From: Candidatus Bathyarchaeota archaeon
GTDB taxonomy: Archaea; Thermoproteota; Bathyarchaeia; TCS64
Direction: 5' to 3'
DNA: 16,716 bases
Assembly (NCBI GenBank): GCA_014730055.1
Contig: WJIV01000216.1
Coordinates: 1 to 16,716, forward strand
Made by a program: the position numbers and the translations under genes. The notes under the pieces are model-generated. The model had not been told where the DNA came from. It saw only the letters and a list, made by a program, of their open reading frames with translations, and did no database searches. How positions within the stretch are numbered: position 1 is the stretch's first letter; each line of letters opens with the position of its first letter. Positions 1 through 6,775 of this stretch are shown here, one piece after another.

Positions 1-103
1 CTATAAGAGATTCCTCTAAGAGTTTATGAAAAGTTACATTGTATAAAACTTGGATTTTTCTGAGGTTATATAAAATCTTATTACCTATTCTTGGAGGCTT
101 CAT
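1..103 (-). CDS. Possible 5' fragment of a leftward gene, cut by the window edge
   Basis: On the minus strand an ATG at 103-101 opens a reading frame of 34 codons without a stop up to base 1. It begins MKPPRIGNKILYN and continues with a mixed basic and aliphatic sequence. An A/T-rich stretch at about 112-128 lies roughly 15-25 bp upstream and could be its TATA box, which would make it divergent from the gene at 279. There is no clear Shine-Dalgarno sequence and no recognisable domain in so short a piece. An open frame of this length in AT-rich DNA can arise by chance, so this is a candidate only. Confidence 0.3.
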   Translation of the reverse strand, partial: MKPPRIGNKILYNLRKIQVLYNVTFHKLLEESLI

Positions 104-238
104 CTCAAACTTATTTAATTTAAAGATTTAAACGTTAAAAATTTCGAGTTTAGGTATATATAATTATATCATATTTTTTATGTGGAATAGTAATTAGTTA
201 TTCTCATATATCGATAATATCTTACTTTATGATAGTAA

Positions 239-250
239 CTTATATATTAT
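239..250 (+). promoter_or_regulatory. Candidate TATA box for the gene at 279
   Basis: The sequence CTTATATATTAT is centred about 34 bp upstream of the ATG at 279. That would place transcription start some 8 bases before the start codon. The whole 104-278 stretch is very AT-rich, so other placements are possible. Apart from this box I see nothing recognisable in 104-278. Confidence 0.4.
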
Positions 251-278
251 TTATTATACAGAAGTAAGTGGATAATAA

Positions 279-530
279 ATGAGCGATGTAAAATTTGAAT
301 TAAAACCTGTCGATAAGAAACCATCAAGGAAATACAGAAAGGGAAGCAAGTATGATCCAATACTAGATGCATTCCTAGAAAGCGATGAAGATCTGGTTGA
401 AGTTCAGGTTGAAGACAAAGATGCTAACTATCTTAGAACACAACTAAAGAAGAGAATAGATGCTAGAGAACTTGGCGATCAGGTAGACGTATCTGTTGCT
501 AATAATAGAACTTATCTTGAAAAAATCTAA
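279..530 (+). CDS. Small charged protein of unknown function (83 aa)
   Basis: This is an 83-residue soluble protein with no signal peptide, membrane segment or cysteine. The N-terminal 25 residues are lysine-rich and look disordered (KPVDKKPSRKYRKGSKYD). Residues 26-83 are acidic to mixed and probably fold as a small alpha/beta domain; the segment DANYLRTQLKKRID looks like one helix, followed by a likely beta strand (VDVSVANNRTYL). The ATG start is supported by an upstream TATA-like box, but only a weak purine-rich leader precedes it. It stands alone, about 200 bp before the radical-SAM gene and in the same direction, with a T-rich possible terminator between them. I do not recognise a named family. 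A small nucleic-acid-associated protein is possible from the basic tail, but that is speculation. Confidence 0.75.
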   Translation: MSDVKFELKPVDKKPSRKYRKGSKYDPILDAFLESDEDLVEVQVEDKDANYLRTQLKKRIDARELGDQVDVSVANNRTYLEKI

Positions 531-556
531 CCATTAGCTATACCAAAAAATATTCT

Positions 557-574
557 AAATTTTTTCTTTTTAAC
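557..574 (+). terminator. T-rich tract, likely archaeal terminator
   Basis: About 27 bp after the stop of the 83-residue gene there is a run of T residues broken by a single C (560-571). Oligo-T tracts without a hairpin are the usual archaeal intrinsic terminator. The remaining sequence up to 734 holds only the promoter of the next gene. Confidence 0.45.
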
Positions 575-698
575 TTTAAAAAAATGAATAGTAAACATAT
601 ACATAAAAATGAGTTAATTTCTAAGTATAATATTATTTGTAAATTATTCTGTAGGATATAATTTTAGTTTTCCATCTATGATATACAAGTCCAAACAG

Positions 699-707
699 GT
701 TTATAGG
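699..707 (+). promoter_or_regulatory. Candidate TATA box of the rightward radical-SAM gene
   Basis: GTTTATAGG is centred about 32 bp upstream of the ATG at 735, which predicts a leader of only about 5-8 bases. No Shine-Dalgarno motif lies before this ATG, consistent with leaderless or near-leaderless translation. Confidence 0.45.
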
Positions 708-734
708 TCTCGTTTTGATTAAAATATTAAGCTG

Positions 735-1616
735 ATGAAACGGAAGTTAAGATTCTATCATCCACTACCAAGATTCCCAAGTGTCTCAATTACAGGAAGC
801 ATCTGTAAGCTAGGATGCGATCACTGTAAAGGGTATTATCTGAACAATATGCCTGATGTGAGTACGCCAGAGAAACTGATAGAATTTTGCCAGAAACATG
901 AGAGGAATGATGGCGTAGGCCTTCTTATCAGCGGCGGCTCAACAAAAACTGGTCATGTTCCATTGGAACCTTTCCTCAGGAGTATTGAATGGATAAAGGA
1001 GAATACGGACCTGATCTTGAATTTACACACAGGCGTAGTTAACACGGTCCAAGCCTATGATATTGCATCAACAGGTGTAGACATTGTATCTGTCGATCTT
1101 GTCGGAAGTAAAGAAACAATACGGAATATATACGGTTTGAATTACTCTGAAAAAGAGTATATGCGCTCCTTATTTAATTTAAGAGACGCTGGCGTGAAGA
1201 GCATAGCTCCTCATATTACAGTTGGTCTGGACTATGGGGAAATCAAAGGTGAGTACACTGCGCTTGAGTACGCAGTGAGGATAAAACCAGAGGTAATTGT
1301 GTTTCTAGGCCTGATCCCCACGAAAGGTACTCCCATGGAGAATGTGTACCCTCCCAAGATTAATGAGATCATTAAACTCATCAGGGTAGCTAAAGAGAAG
1401 ATGCCTAGATCCAGTATTTCCCTTGGCTGTATGAGAAGCAGGATCGATAAATATGAGATGGAATGGAGGGCAATAGGAGCAGGAGTGGATAGAATCGCAT
1501 CATCAACAAGACGCGTTGAGCAAAAAGCGAGGGATACAGGATATGATGTCAGGATAATTGAAGGCTGTTGTTCAATTCCTGAGTCATATGAGAAAAAATA
1601 TAATTTAATTATTTAG
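735..1616 (+). CDS. Radical SAM protein, probable subunit of two-component lipoyl synthase (LipS-like, COG1856 type)
   Basis: This 293-residue protein has a radical-SAM cluster motif CX3CX2C at C24, C28 and C31 (CKLGCDHC), followed by a TIM-barrel-like core with a glycine-rich SAM-binding segment near LLISGGST (about residues 63-70). Further cysteines at C232 (LGCMRSR) and C278-C279 (EGCCSIPE) could ligate an auxiliary cluster. It resembles archaeal proteins annotated as biotin-synthase homologues. In Thermococcus kodakarensis two such proteins, TK2109 and TK2248, together form a lipoyl synthase that inserts sulfur at C6 and C8 of the octanoyl group on the glycine cleavage H-protein. Here the gene converges on lplB, overlapping it by 12 bases, with a second radical-SAM gene and lplA beyond. 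That context strongly supports a role in lipoate assembly. I cannot say whether this one is LipS1 or LipS2, so no symbol is given. Confidence 0.8.
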   Translation: MKRKLRFYHPLPRFPSVSITGSICKLGCDHCKGYYLNNMPDVSTPEKLIEFCQKHERNDGVGLLISGGSTKTGHVPLEPFLRSIEWIKENTDLILNLHTGVVNTVQAYDIASTGVDIVSVDLVGSKETIRNIYGLNYSEKEYMRSLFNLRDAGVKSIAPHITVGLDYGEIKGEYTALEYAVRIKPEVIVFLGLIPTKGTPMENVYPPKINEIIKLIRVAKEKMPRSSISLGCMRSRIDKYEMEWRAIGAGVDRIASSTRRVEQKARDTGYDVRIIEGCCSIPESYEKKYNLII

Positions 1617-1877
1617 TGCTAATCTTATTACATGTGTAAAATCTTGAGGTTGAATACCCACAAGGTTTATTTCTTTATTCTTGAAAAAATCATTGATTTT
1701 TTGTTCAATCTCTTTCTTATTTGTATGATTTAGAGAGCTTTCGAGATCTTTTATTGACTCTTCTGGATGCATGAAAAAGTCACCGTAGATCTTTATATCT
1801 CTCAACTCATTTTGTACTAATTCGAGTTCAACGGCTACTAGTTTACCTCCGGGGATCTTATATTCAGCTCTTTTCAT
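1605..1877 (-). CDS. lplB: Lipoate-protein ligase accessory (C-terminal) domain protein LplB
   Basis: This 90-residue protein matches the small C-terminal domain of bacterial LplA, encoded separately as in Thermoplasma. Its N-terminal motif YKIPGGKLVAVE and the central GDFFMHPEE are typical. The partner LplA needs this domain to adenylate lipoate or octanoate. I chose the ATG at 1877 because the sequence AGAGGTAA, overlapping the lplA stop codon, forms a Shine-Dalgarno site a few bases upstream. An in-frame ATG at 1904 would add nine residues and overlap lplA, but it has no ribosome-binding site. The gene is last in the leftward operon radical SAM, lplA, lplB, and its 3' end overlaps the convergent radical-SAM gene by 12 bases. 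Confidence 0.85.
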   Translation of the reverse strand: MKRAEYKIPGGKLVAVELELVQNELRDIKIYGDFFMHPEESIKDLESSLNHTNKKEIEQKINDFFKNKEINLVGIQPQDFTHVIRLALNN

Positions 1878-1881
1878 CTTT

Positions 1882-2649
1882 TTACCTCTGGAATACCCAC
1901 TCATTTGAACTATACTTTTTTTTCAACTCTGTGACAAGTTCTTCCTCATAGTCAGTTAGTTTCCCCCTCTCTAATCCAATATTAAAAGTATCTTTGAAAC
2001 CTTTCAGCAATGCGTCTCTAGCTTCACTGAAAGAGATATCCTTATCTAAGTATCTTCTTAGGTTGGTCACACGGTCCTCTACTGATTTTATCAGTTTATC
2101 ACTAATTTTAGCATCGCTTACCCGCAGAGCCTTAAACATGGTTTGAATATCACTATCAACAAGTATTGTTCCATGTTGCAGGATAACGCCATATCTCCTG
2201 GTCTGGGCGTTTCCTGATATCTTTTTTTCTCCAGCTATAATGTCATTTACGGGTTTAAATTCGGCATCAACACCAAGATACTTAAGGCCCTTGATTATGG
2301 CTCCACATATAAACTCATAGCTATCTAGGATATCTGTAGGTATCTTGGAATGACTAACTGGAACTATTACGCTATATGTTATCTCCCCGTTGTAATCGTG
2401 GTAGACCGCTCCACCTCCTGTGATACGTCTGATAACATCAATTCCCATCTCTTTGCACGATTCGATATTAACCTCTTTTTCTAGGTCCTGAAAGTATCCA
2501 ATGCTAACTGCGCTGGGTTTCCATCTATATAACCGGATCGTGTTCGGGTTTTCCTCGATTAATCTGGCTCTTGCTATTGCCTCATCGATAGACATCTGAG
2601 TTGGAGCGTCCTCTATCCTCATATCTATCAGTCGCCAAGTCTCGCTCAT
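1882..2649 (-). CDS. lplA: Lipoate-protein ligase A, catalytic domain subunit
   Basis: This 255-residue protein belongs to the BPL/LplA/LipB ligase fold. The signature RRITGGGAVYHD lies at residues 74-85, and the substrate-binding lysine motif KKISGNAQTRR follows, with K143 as the likely key lysine. It lacks the roughly 90-residue C-terminal domain of bacterial LplA, which is supplied by the next gene. It likely activates octanoate or lipoate with ATP and transfers it to the target lysine of GcvH, which is encoded about 11 kb away. The ATG at 2649 directly follows the stop codon of the upstream radical-SAM gene, and GGAGTGA at the end of that gene gives a good ribosome-binding site. This indicates translational coupling. 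Octanoate, rather than preformed lipoate, is the likelier substrate given the adjacent LipS-like genes, but that is inferred. Confidence 0.92.
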   Translation of the reverse strand: MSETWRLIDMRIEDAPTQMSIDEAIARARLIEENPNTIRLYRWKPSAVSIGYFQDLEKEVNIESCKEMGIDVIRRITGGGAVYHDYNGEITYSVIVPVSHSKIPTDILDSYEFICGAIIKGLKYLGVDAEFKPVNDIIAGEKKISGNAQTRRYGVILQHGTILVDSDIQTMFKALRVSDAKISDKLIKSVEDRVTNLRRYLDKDISFSEARDALLKGFKDTFNIGLERGKLTDYEEELVTELKKKYSSNEWVFQR

Positions 2650-3630
2650 TTAAATCACTCCAAGCCTATCAAGCTCTTTTTTTGCCTCTATATTTGAGAG
2701 GGGTCTCGGGTAGTTATAAATTGGTCCTGAAGGTCTTTCGTTGTAAAACGGTCTGTTACATCCTGGACAACCTGAGGTCTCGAAAGCCTTACCGTCTCTT
2801 AGTACTTCATACAGATTCTCTACACCATACCCTTTAATTTCCTCTATCTGATTGAAACTGAAATTGTTTACCGAGGATATATTGTTCGCTATCAGATATC
2901 TGGCTATTTGAACTCTCCTGTAAGATCTTAAATCAGGCTGTTTATAGTTTTGGAGTCTTGTTCCTTCTACTGGTGTGAATGCAAATAGGATTGTGTCAAT
3001 ATCTTTTTCCTTTAATTTACTGATTAAATCCACTGCTTCTTTCTCAGTCTCTCCCAGTCCGATGATGAGATTCGATCCAACATTTCCTATTCCAAATATA
3101 CTAACAGCTTGATCTAATGCCTCGAGATGTTTTTCCCATATATACGGGCCGTCAACATCTTTGCCTTTAATCATATTGAAAATCTCCGGTGTAGCCCCAT
3201 CTAAAGGTATGCTAATCTTTTCAACACCTGAGTCTCTCAACTCCAAGAGAGAGTCTTGATCTAAAGGACAAGTATCCAAGGATATTGGTAAACCGATATT
3301 CTTCAATGTCTTAATGATCTCAATCGTGTCCTCCTCGAAACCGGGGTAATTGATCACTTGGAAGCATATTCTCTCAAGTATGTTAGCTCTGGGAGATTCA
3401 AAACCTTTAAGTACATTCTCAAGTTCGTAACTCGGCCATACAACTCTAGAAAGTTTCCCCTTTTCTCCCTGGTAGTCTCTCGCCTGAGCACAGAAACTAC
3501 AGTTAGCCCTGCAGCCATTATTTGTAAAGGACATTAAATAAGCGGTTGTTGGAGGCACCTTTAGATAGTATTTCACGAGTCCTAGAACTGATGCAGTGCC
3601 TATACTTACCCTTATTTTCTTAGGAACCAA
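2650..3630 (-). CDS. Radical SAM protein, probable subunit of two-component lipoyl synthase (LipS-like, COG2516 type)
   Basis: This 326-residue biotin-synthase-related radical SAM protein carries CX3CX2C at C40, C44 and C47 (GCRANCSFCAQAR). A second pair, C288 and C291 (SGCPGCNRPFYNERP), lies near the C-terminus and could hold an auxiliary cluster that donates sulfur. The C-terminal motif PSGPIYNYPRPL is distinctive of this archaeal group. With the convergent protein at 735-1616 it matches the two-component lipoyl synthase of Thermococcus kodakarensis rather than classical LipA. The start is TTG at 3630, because a TGA lies four codons upstream in frame and the N-terminus then aligns with expectation. 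It is the first gene of the operon with lplA (abutting) and lplB. Biotin synthesis is a less likely role, since no other bio gene is present. Confidence 0.82.
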   Translation of the reverse strand: MVPKKIRVSIGTASVLGLVKYYLKVPPTTAYLMSFTNNGCRANCSFCAQARDYQGEKGKLSRVVWPSYELENVLKGFESPRANILERICFQVINYPGFEEDTIEIIKTLKNIGLPISLDTCPLDQDSLLELRDSGVEKISIPLDGATPEIFNMIKGKDVDGPYIWEKHLEALDQAVSIFGIGNVGSNLIIGLGETEKEAVDLISKLKEKDIDTILFAFTPVEGTRLQNYKQPDLRSYRRVQIARYLIANNISSVNNFSFNQIEEIKGYGVENLYEVLRDGKAFETSGCPGCNRPFYNERPSGPIYNYPRPLSNIEAKKELDRLGVI

Positions 3631-3669
3631 TTTACAAATTCATTGTAATAGAAAGTTATGAAACTTGTC

Positions 3670-3686
3670 AATTTTATAAAAAAATA
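3670..3686 (-). promoter_or_regulatory. Combined T-tract terminator of copA and TATA box of the lipoate operon
   Basis: Read leftward, a run of seven T residues (3684-3678) follows the copA stop by about 20 bases and would serve as an archaeal oligo-T terminator. It merges into TTTTATAAAATTG (3682-3670), a strong TATA box about 47 bp before the TTG at 3630. That predicts a leader of about 20 bases. Confidence 0.45.
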
Positions 3687-3702
3687 GATGTTTTCTTGAA
3701 TA

Positions 3703-6189
3703 TTATTCCTTATATCTGGGCTGGATTCTCTTTCTCCTTAGCAAGTTTGCATTTGAGACGACACTAACGCTACTCAATGCCATGGCGCTCTCGGCTATTA
3801 CAGGATGAAGAAAACCCATAATGGCCAAGGGGATTGAGAATACATTATAGAAGAATGCCCAGAACAGATTTTGTCTAATCTTATCAAATGTAGCATTACT
3901 CAAGTTTATAGCTGTAACTAACCCTGTGAGGTCACCTCTTACTAGAATGATATCCCCGGATTCGATAGCGATGTCGGTCCCTGTTCCGATCGCTACACCT
4001 ACATTAGACTGTGCTAAGGCTGGAGCATCATTTATACCGTCTCCCACCATTGATACCATTTTGTAGTCTGCCTGCGCCTTTTTCACGACCTCTACTTTCT
4101 CGTCTGGAAGAACCTCGGCGTATACCTCACTTATGCCTACTTTTCTTGCTATGGCATCGGCTGTCGCTTGATTGTCTCCTGTCAACATGATAGTGTGTAG
4201 CCCCATGGACTCCAGTTCTTTAATCGCCTCAACCGAATCCTCTTTCAGGGTATCAGCGACAGCAATTATTCCTATAGGCTTTCCTTCAAGCCCAACATAC
4301 ATTACAGTTTTCGCTTCCTCCTGTAATCTCCTGAAGGACTGGCTATCTGACTCCTCTAAGCTTTCCTCTAGGAGGCTTGGCTTACCTACAGTCACTTCTT
4401 TTCCGTCCACATATCCTTTAATGCCGTGTCCTCTTATCGCCTGGAAATCGGATATTTCCCCTAATCCTTGCTCTCTCTCAGTTGCTTCACGTAATATTGC
4501 TCGCGCAATCGGGTGCTCTGAACCTTTCTCGATCGATGCCGCGTAGTACAGAACCTGTTTCTCATCCTGCTCTCCTATTGTAATTATATCGGTTAGTTCT
4601 GGCTGTCCTTTTGTGATCGTACCGGTTTTGTCAAGTATTATGGCTCGAACTTCTTTCATCGTCTGAATGGCTTCACCGCGTCGAATCAGGATACCATTCT
4701 GAGCACCCTTACCTGTACCCACCATCAAGGCAGTAGGCGTGGCAAGGCCGAGACTGCATGGGCATGCTATGACGAGAACCGATATCATTGCTGATATGGC
4801 CAGCATCAGACGCGGTATATCCGTATTGACCCATGGAAGATACGCCTCTCCCCAGGAAAGTATATTGCTCATTTGAGATGGTATTAGCATCCAGATAATG
4901 AAAGTTATAGCCGCTGTAACTATAACAAATGGCACAAATACTGCTATGACATCGTCAGCGAATTTCTGTATTGGGACCTTGGTTCCTTGTGCTTCCTCTA
5001 CCATCTTAATTATCTGGGCTAGGAATGTATCCTTACCTATCTTCGTGGCTTCAATATGCAGTAGTCCTTCTTGATTGACTGTAGCACCAATAACTTCATC
5101 TCCAACATTCTTTCTTACGGGCATCGATTCGCCGGTTGCCATGGATTCATCCACAGAGCTCTCACCCCTTACCACTATACCATCAGTGGGTACCTTTTCA
5201 CCTGGACGAACAATCATTATGTCTCCTCGCTGTACCTGTTCGATAGATATCTCTTTTTCTTCTCCCTCTTCTTCAATACGAGCCGTTTTTGCCTCCATTT
5301 TCAGAAGTTGTCTTATTGCTTGGCTGCTCTGTCCCTTAGCTAATGCCTCATAGTATCTCCCCGTTAGATGGAAGGCTAGTATCATGGTGCTGCTGCCTGC
5401 GTAGTTAAATAAAGGTGTGACAAAACTGGCGGGACCAGTGAGCCATGCAATTATTGTACCCATTGCTATTAGAACATCCATGTTTGCCGAGCCATGCGTA
5501 ACAGATGCATATGCAGAACGTATCGTTGGGTAACCTGTCCAGAAAATGACAGGTGCAGAGATCAGGGTTATTCCAAGATTGAATATGAATGGATTCGGCC
5601 ACATTATACCAAAAAACATCTCTGGGATCATCCACAGGATTATTGGAGCGGTCAAGCCCCAGGCAAGCAGCATCCTATTCCTAACCCTCTTGAGGTCCTC
5701 TTGGTAAACGTCTACCTCTTCTTCTTCAGAGACATCGTATCCTGCATCCCTAACTGCCTGTCTTAGGTCAAGAATTGAGACTACTTGAGGGTCATACCTG
5801 ACAAAAGCCTTCTCTGTTGCCAGATTTACAACTGCTTCTTCCACACCCTCCACCTTTTTCAGGGCTTTTTCGACCGCGGCAACACAAGCAGCACAGGTCA
5901 TACCCACAATCTTTAACTGAACTTCTCTAACGTTCTCCATCTCAGAAGGTAGGACAGGCTCGTACTCCACCTCCTTGATGGATTCACCTATATCGTTAAT
6001 TGTTACCTTATCGGGGTCATATTCGACAACCGCCTTCTCAGTGCCGTAGTTGACATCGGCCATTACAATTCCTTCTCGTTTGTAAAGGCTCTTGGTGATA
6101 ACGTTCGCACAAGACGCGCAGTGCATACCCTTAATTGGCACTATAGTGGTCTTGGTTTTCTTAACATTCTCTTTATCTGAATCTGACAC
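3703..6189 (-). CDS. copA: Copper-exporting P1B-1-type ATPase CopA with two N-terminal metal-binding domains
   Basis: This 828-residue membrane pump exports Cu(I) from the cytoplasm using ATP. Two heavy-metal-associated domains come first, with metal-binding pairs C24/C27 (GMHCASC) and C99/C102 (GMTCAAC). Eight membrane segments are expected. The Cu(I) signature includes CPC at 476-478, a YN pair in FYNVFS, and the late AMALSS segment. Soluble-domain motifs are TGES in the actuator domain, the phosphorylated aspartate D520 in DKTGT, SEHP with H559 in the nucleotide domain, and GDGINDAP around 716-723. The length is normal for the family and all key residues are present. Translation begins at GTG 6189, with a TATA-like TTTAAAAAC about 25 bp upstream, so the mRNA may be leaderless. 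It is divergent from a CopZ-like chaperone gene. Confidence 0.97.
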   Translation of the reverse strand: MSDSDKENVKKTKTTIVPIKGMHCASCANVITKSLYKREGIVMADVNYGTEKAVVEYDPDKVTINDIGESIKEVEYEPVLPSEMENVREVQLKIVGMTCAACVAAVEKALKKVEGVEEAVVNLATEKAFVRYDPQVVSILDLRQAVRDAGYDVSEEEEVDVYQEDLKRVRNRMLLAWGLTAPIILWMIPEMFFGIMWPNPFIFNLGITLISAPVIFWTGYPTIRSAYASVTHGSANMDVLIAMGTIIAWLTGPASFVTPLFNYAGSSTMILAFHLTGRYYEALAKGQSSQAIRQLLKMEAKTARIEEEGEEKEISIEQVQRGDIMIVRPGEKVPTDGIVVRGESSVDESMATGESMPVRKNVGDEVIGATVNQEGLLHIEATKIGKDTFLAQIIKMVEEAQGTKVPIQKFADDVIAVFVPFVIVTAAITFIIWMLIPSQMSNILSWGEAYLPWVNTDIPRLMLAISAMISVLVIACPCSLGLATPTALMVGTGKGAQNGILIRRGEAIQTMKEVRAIILDKTGTITKGQPELTDIITIGEQDEKQVLYYAASIEKGSEHPIARAILREATEREQGLGEISDFQAIRGHGIKGYVDGKEVTVGKPSLLEESLEESDSQSFRRLQEEAKTVMYVGLEGKPIGIIAVADTLKEDSVEAIKELESMGLHTIMLTGDNQATADAIARKVGISEVYAEVLPDEKVEVVKKAQADYKMVSMVGDGINDAPALAQSNVGVAIGTGTDIAIESGDIILVRGDLTGLVTAINLSNATFDKIRQNLFWAFFYNVFSIPLAIMGFLHPVIAESAMALSSVSVVSNANLLRRKRIQPRYKE

Positions 6190-6209
6190 GAATATTGATT
6201 TTAAGGGCG

Positions 6210-6233
6210 GTTTTTAAACAGATTCCAAAATCT
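6210..6233. promoter_or_regulatory. copA promoter with a possible metal-responsive operator
   Basis: In the 90-bp divergent spacer (6190-6279), the copA TATA box GTTTAAAAACC reads leftward at about 6209-6219. Directly behind it is a perfect inverted repeat, AGATT-CCAA-AATCT at 6220-6233, which could be a regulator site. For the rightward copZ gene the likelier TATA is TTTAATTATC (about 6240-6249), about 35 bp before its ATG. No regulator gene lies nearby. Confidence 0.35.
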
Positions 6234-6279
6234 TCAACTTTAATTATCAGGGTTCCTACATAAAAATAGGTGTAGATAT

Positions 6280-6501
6280 ATGTCCAAGACAATGGAGATA
6301 AAAGTAAAAGGAATGAGCTGCGAGCATTGCAACATGAGGGTTAAAAAAGCACTTGAGAAGGTTGAGGGCGTTAAAGAGGCAAAAGCGGACTATAAGAAGG
6401 GAAATGCTGTGGTAACCCTTGAAGAAGGGGCAACAGTGGCTGAAGATGAATTAATCCAAGCCGTAAATGATACGGAGATATACACAGCAGAAGCAAAATA
6501 G
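6280..6501 (+). CDS. copZ: CopZ-like copper chaperone (single HMA domain)
   Basis: This 73-residue cytoplasmic protein consists of one heavy-metal-associated ferredoxin-like domain. The metal-binding motif GMSCEHC places the Cu(I)-ligating cysteines at residues 14 and 17. The alternation of strands and helices (KVEGVKEAKADYKKG, then AVVTLEEG) follows the family. It would carry Cu(I) to the N-terminal domains of the divergently encoded CopA. The middle histidine of CEHC is typical of chaperones rather than ATPase domains. The 90-bp spacer it shares with copA suggests common control by copper. Mercury binding is conceivable for the family, but no mer gene is present. Confidence 0.9.
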   Translation: MSKTMEIKVKGMSCEHCNMRVKKALEKVEGVKEAKADYKKGNAVVTLEEGATVAEDELIQAVNDTEIYTAEAK

Positions 6502-6571
6502 ATTATACATAATAAATCTTTAATATTTTACACAGGCAAAAGCTTAATCATAAAAATAATCAATATTATCC

Positions 6572-6775
6572 ATGAGTGTCTTTGATGAAGCTGACATTTT
6601 ATTTGATCTTATAAAAAATAAATACAAAAATAGATTAAATGATGAACAGCTAGAAAAAGTAAAAGAAAAAATAAGTGAAATTATTGACGCCACTGAGAAA
6701 CTTCGAGCGATCCCTTTAGACAATAGCGATGAACCAAAATTCATTTTCAACCCAAGTAGGGAGGAAGAAAATTGA
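6572..6775 (+). CDS. GatC-like small subunit, partner of the following amidase
   Basis: This 67-residue, strongly charged protein has the layout of GatC: an N-terminal helical pair (NDEQLEKVKEKISEIIDATEKL) followed by an extended tail ending SREEEN, like the C-terminal R-E-D/E motif by which GatC wraps around GatA. It is shorter than the usual 90-100 residues of GatC. Its TGA stop overlaps the TTG start of the amidase gene (TTGA), and AGGGAGGA near its end is the ribosome-binding site for that gene, so the two are translationally coupled. No gatB follows, so a role in tRNA transamidation is not supported locally. A known parallel is AtzG, a GatC-like partner of the amidase AtzE. Assignment rests on pattern and position rather than strong sequence identity. 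Confidence 0.65.
   Translation: MSVFDEADILFDLIKNKYKNRLNDEQLEKVKEKISEIIDATEKLRAIPLDNSDEPKFIFNPSREEEN

Noticed and set aside
1878..1904. Upstream ATG extending lplB by nine residues
   Set aside because: No ribosome-binding site precedes it, whereas the ATG at 1877 has AGAGGTAA at proper distance and begins the conserved domain.
2601..2837. Rightward frame of 78 codons across the lplA/radical-SAM junction
   Set aside because: It is antisense to two well-supported genes and shows no recognisable features.
5071..5353. Overlapping rightward reading frames of about 90 codons inside copA
   Set aside because: They lie antisense to a strongly conserved ATPase domain and their translations have no domain-like pattern.
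6259..6268. CATAAAAATA as the copZ TATA box
   Set aside because: It lies only about 15 bp before the ATG, which would put transcription start inside the coding region; an element near 6240-6249 fits better.
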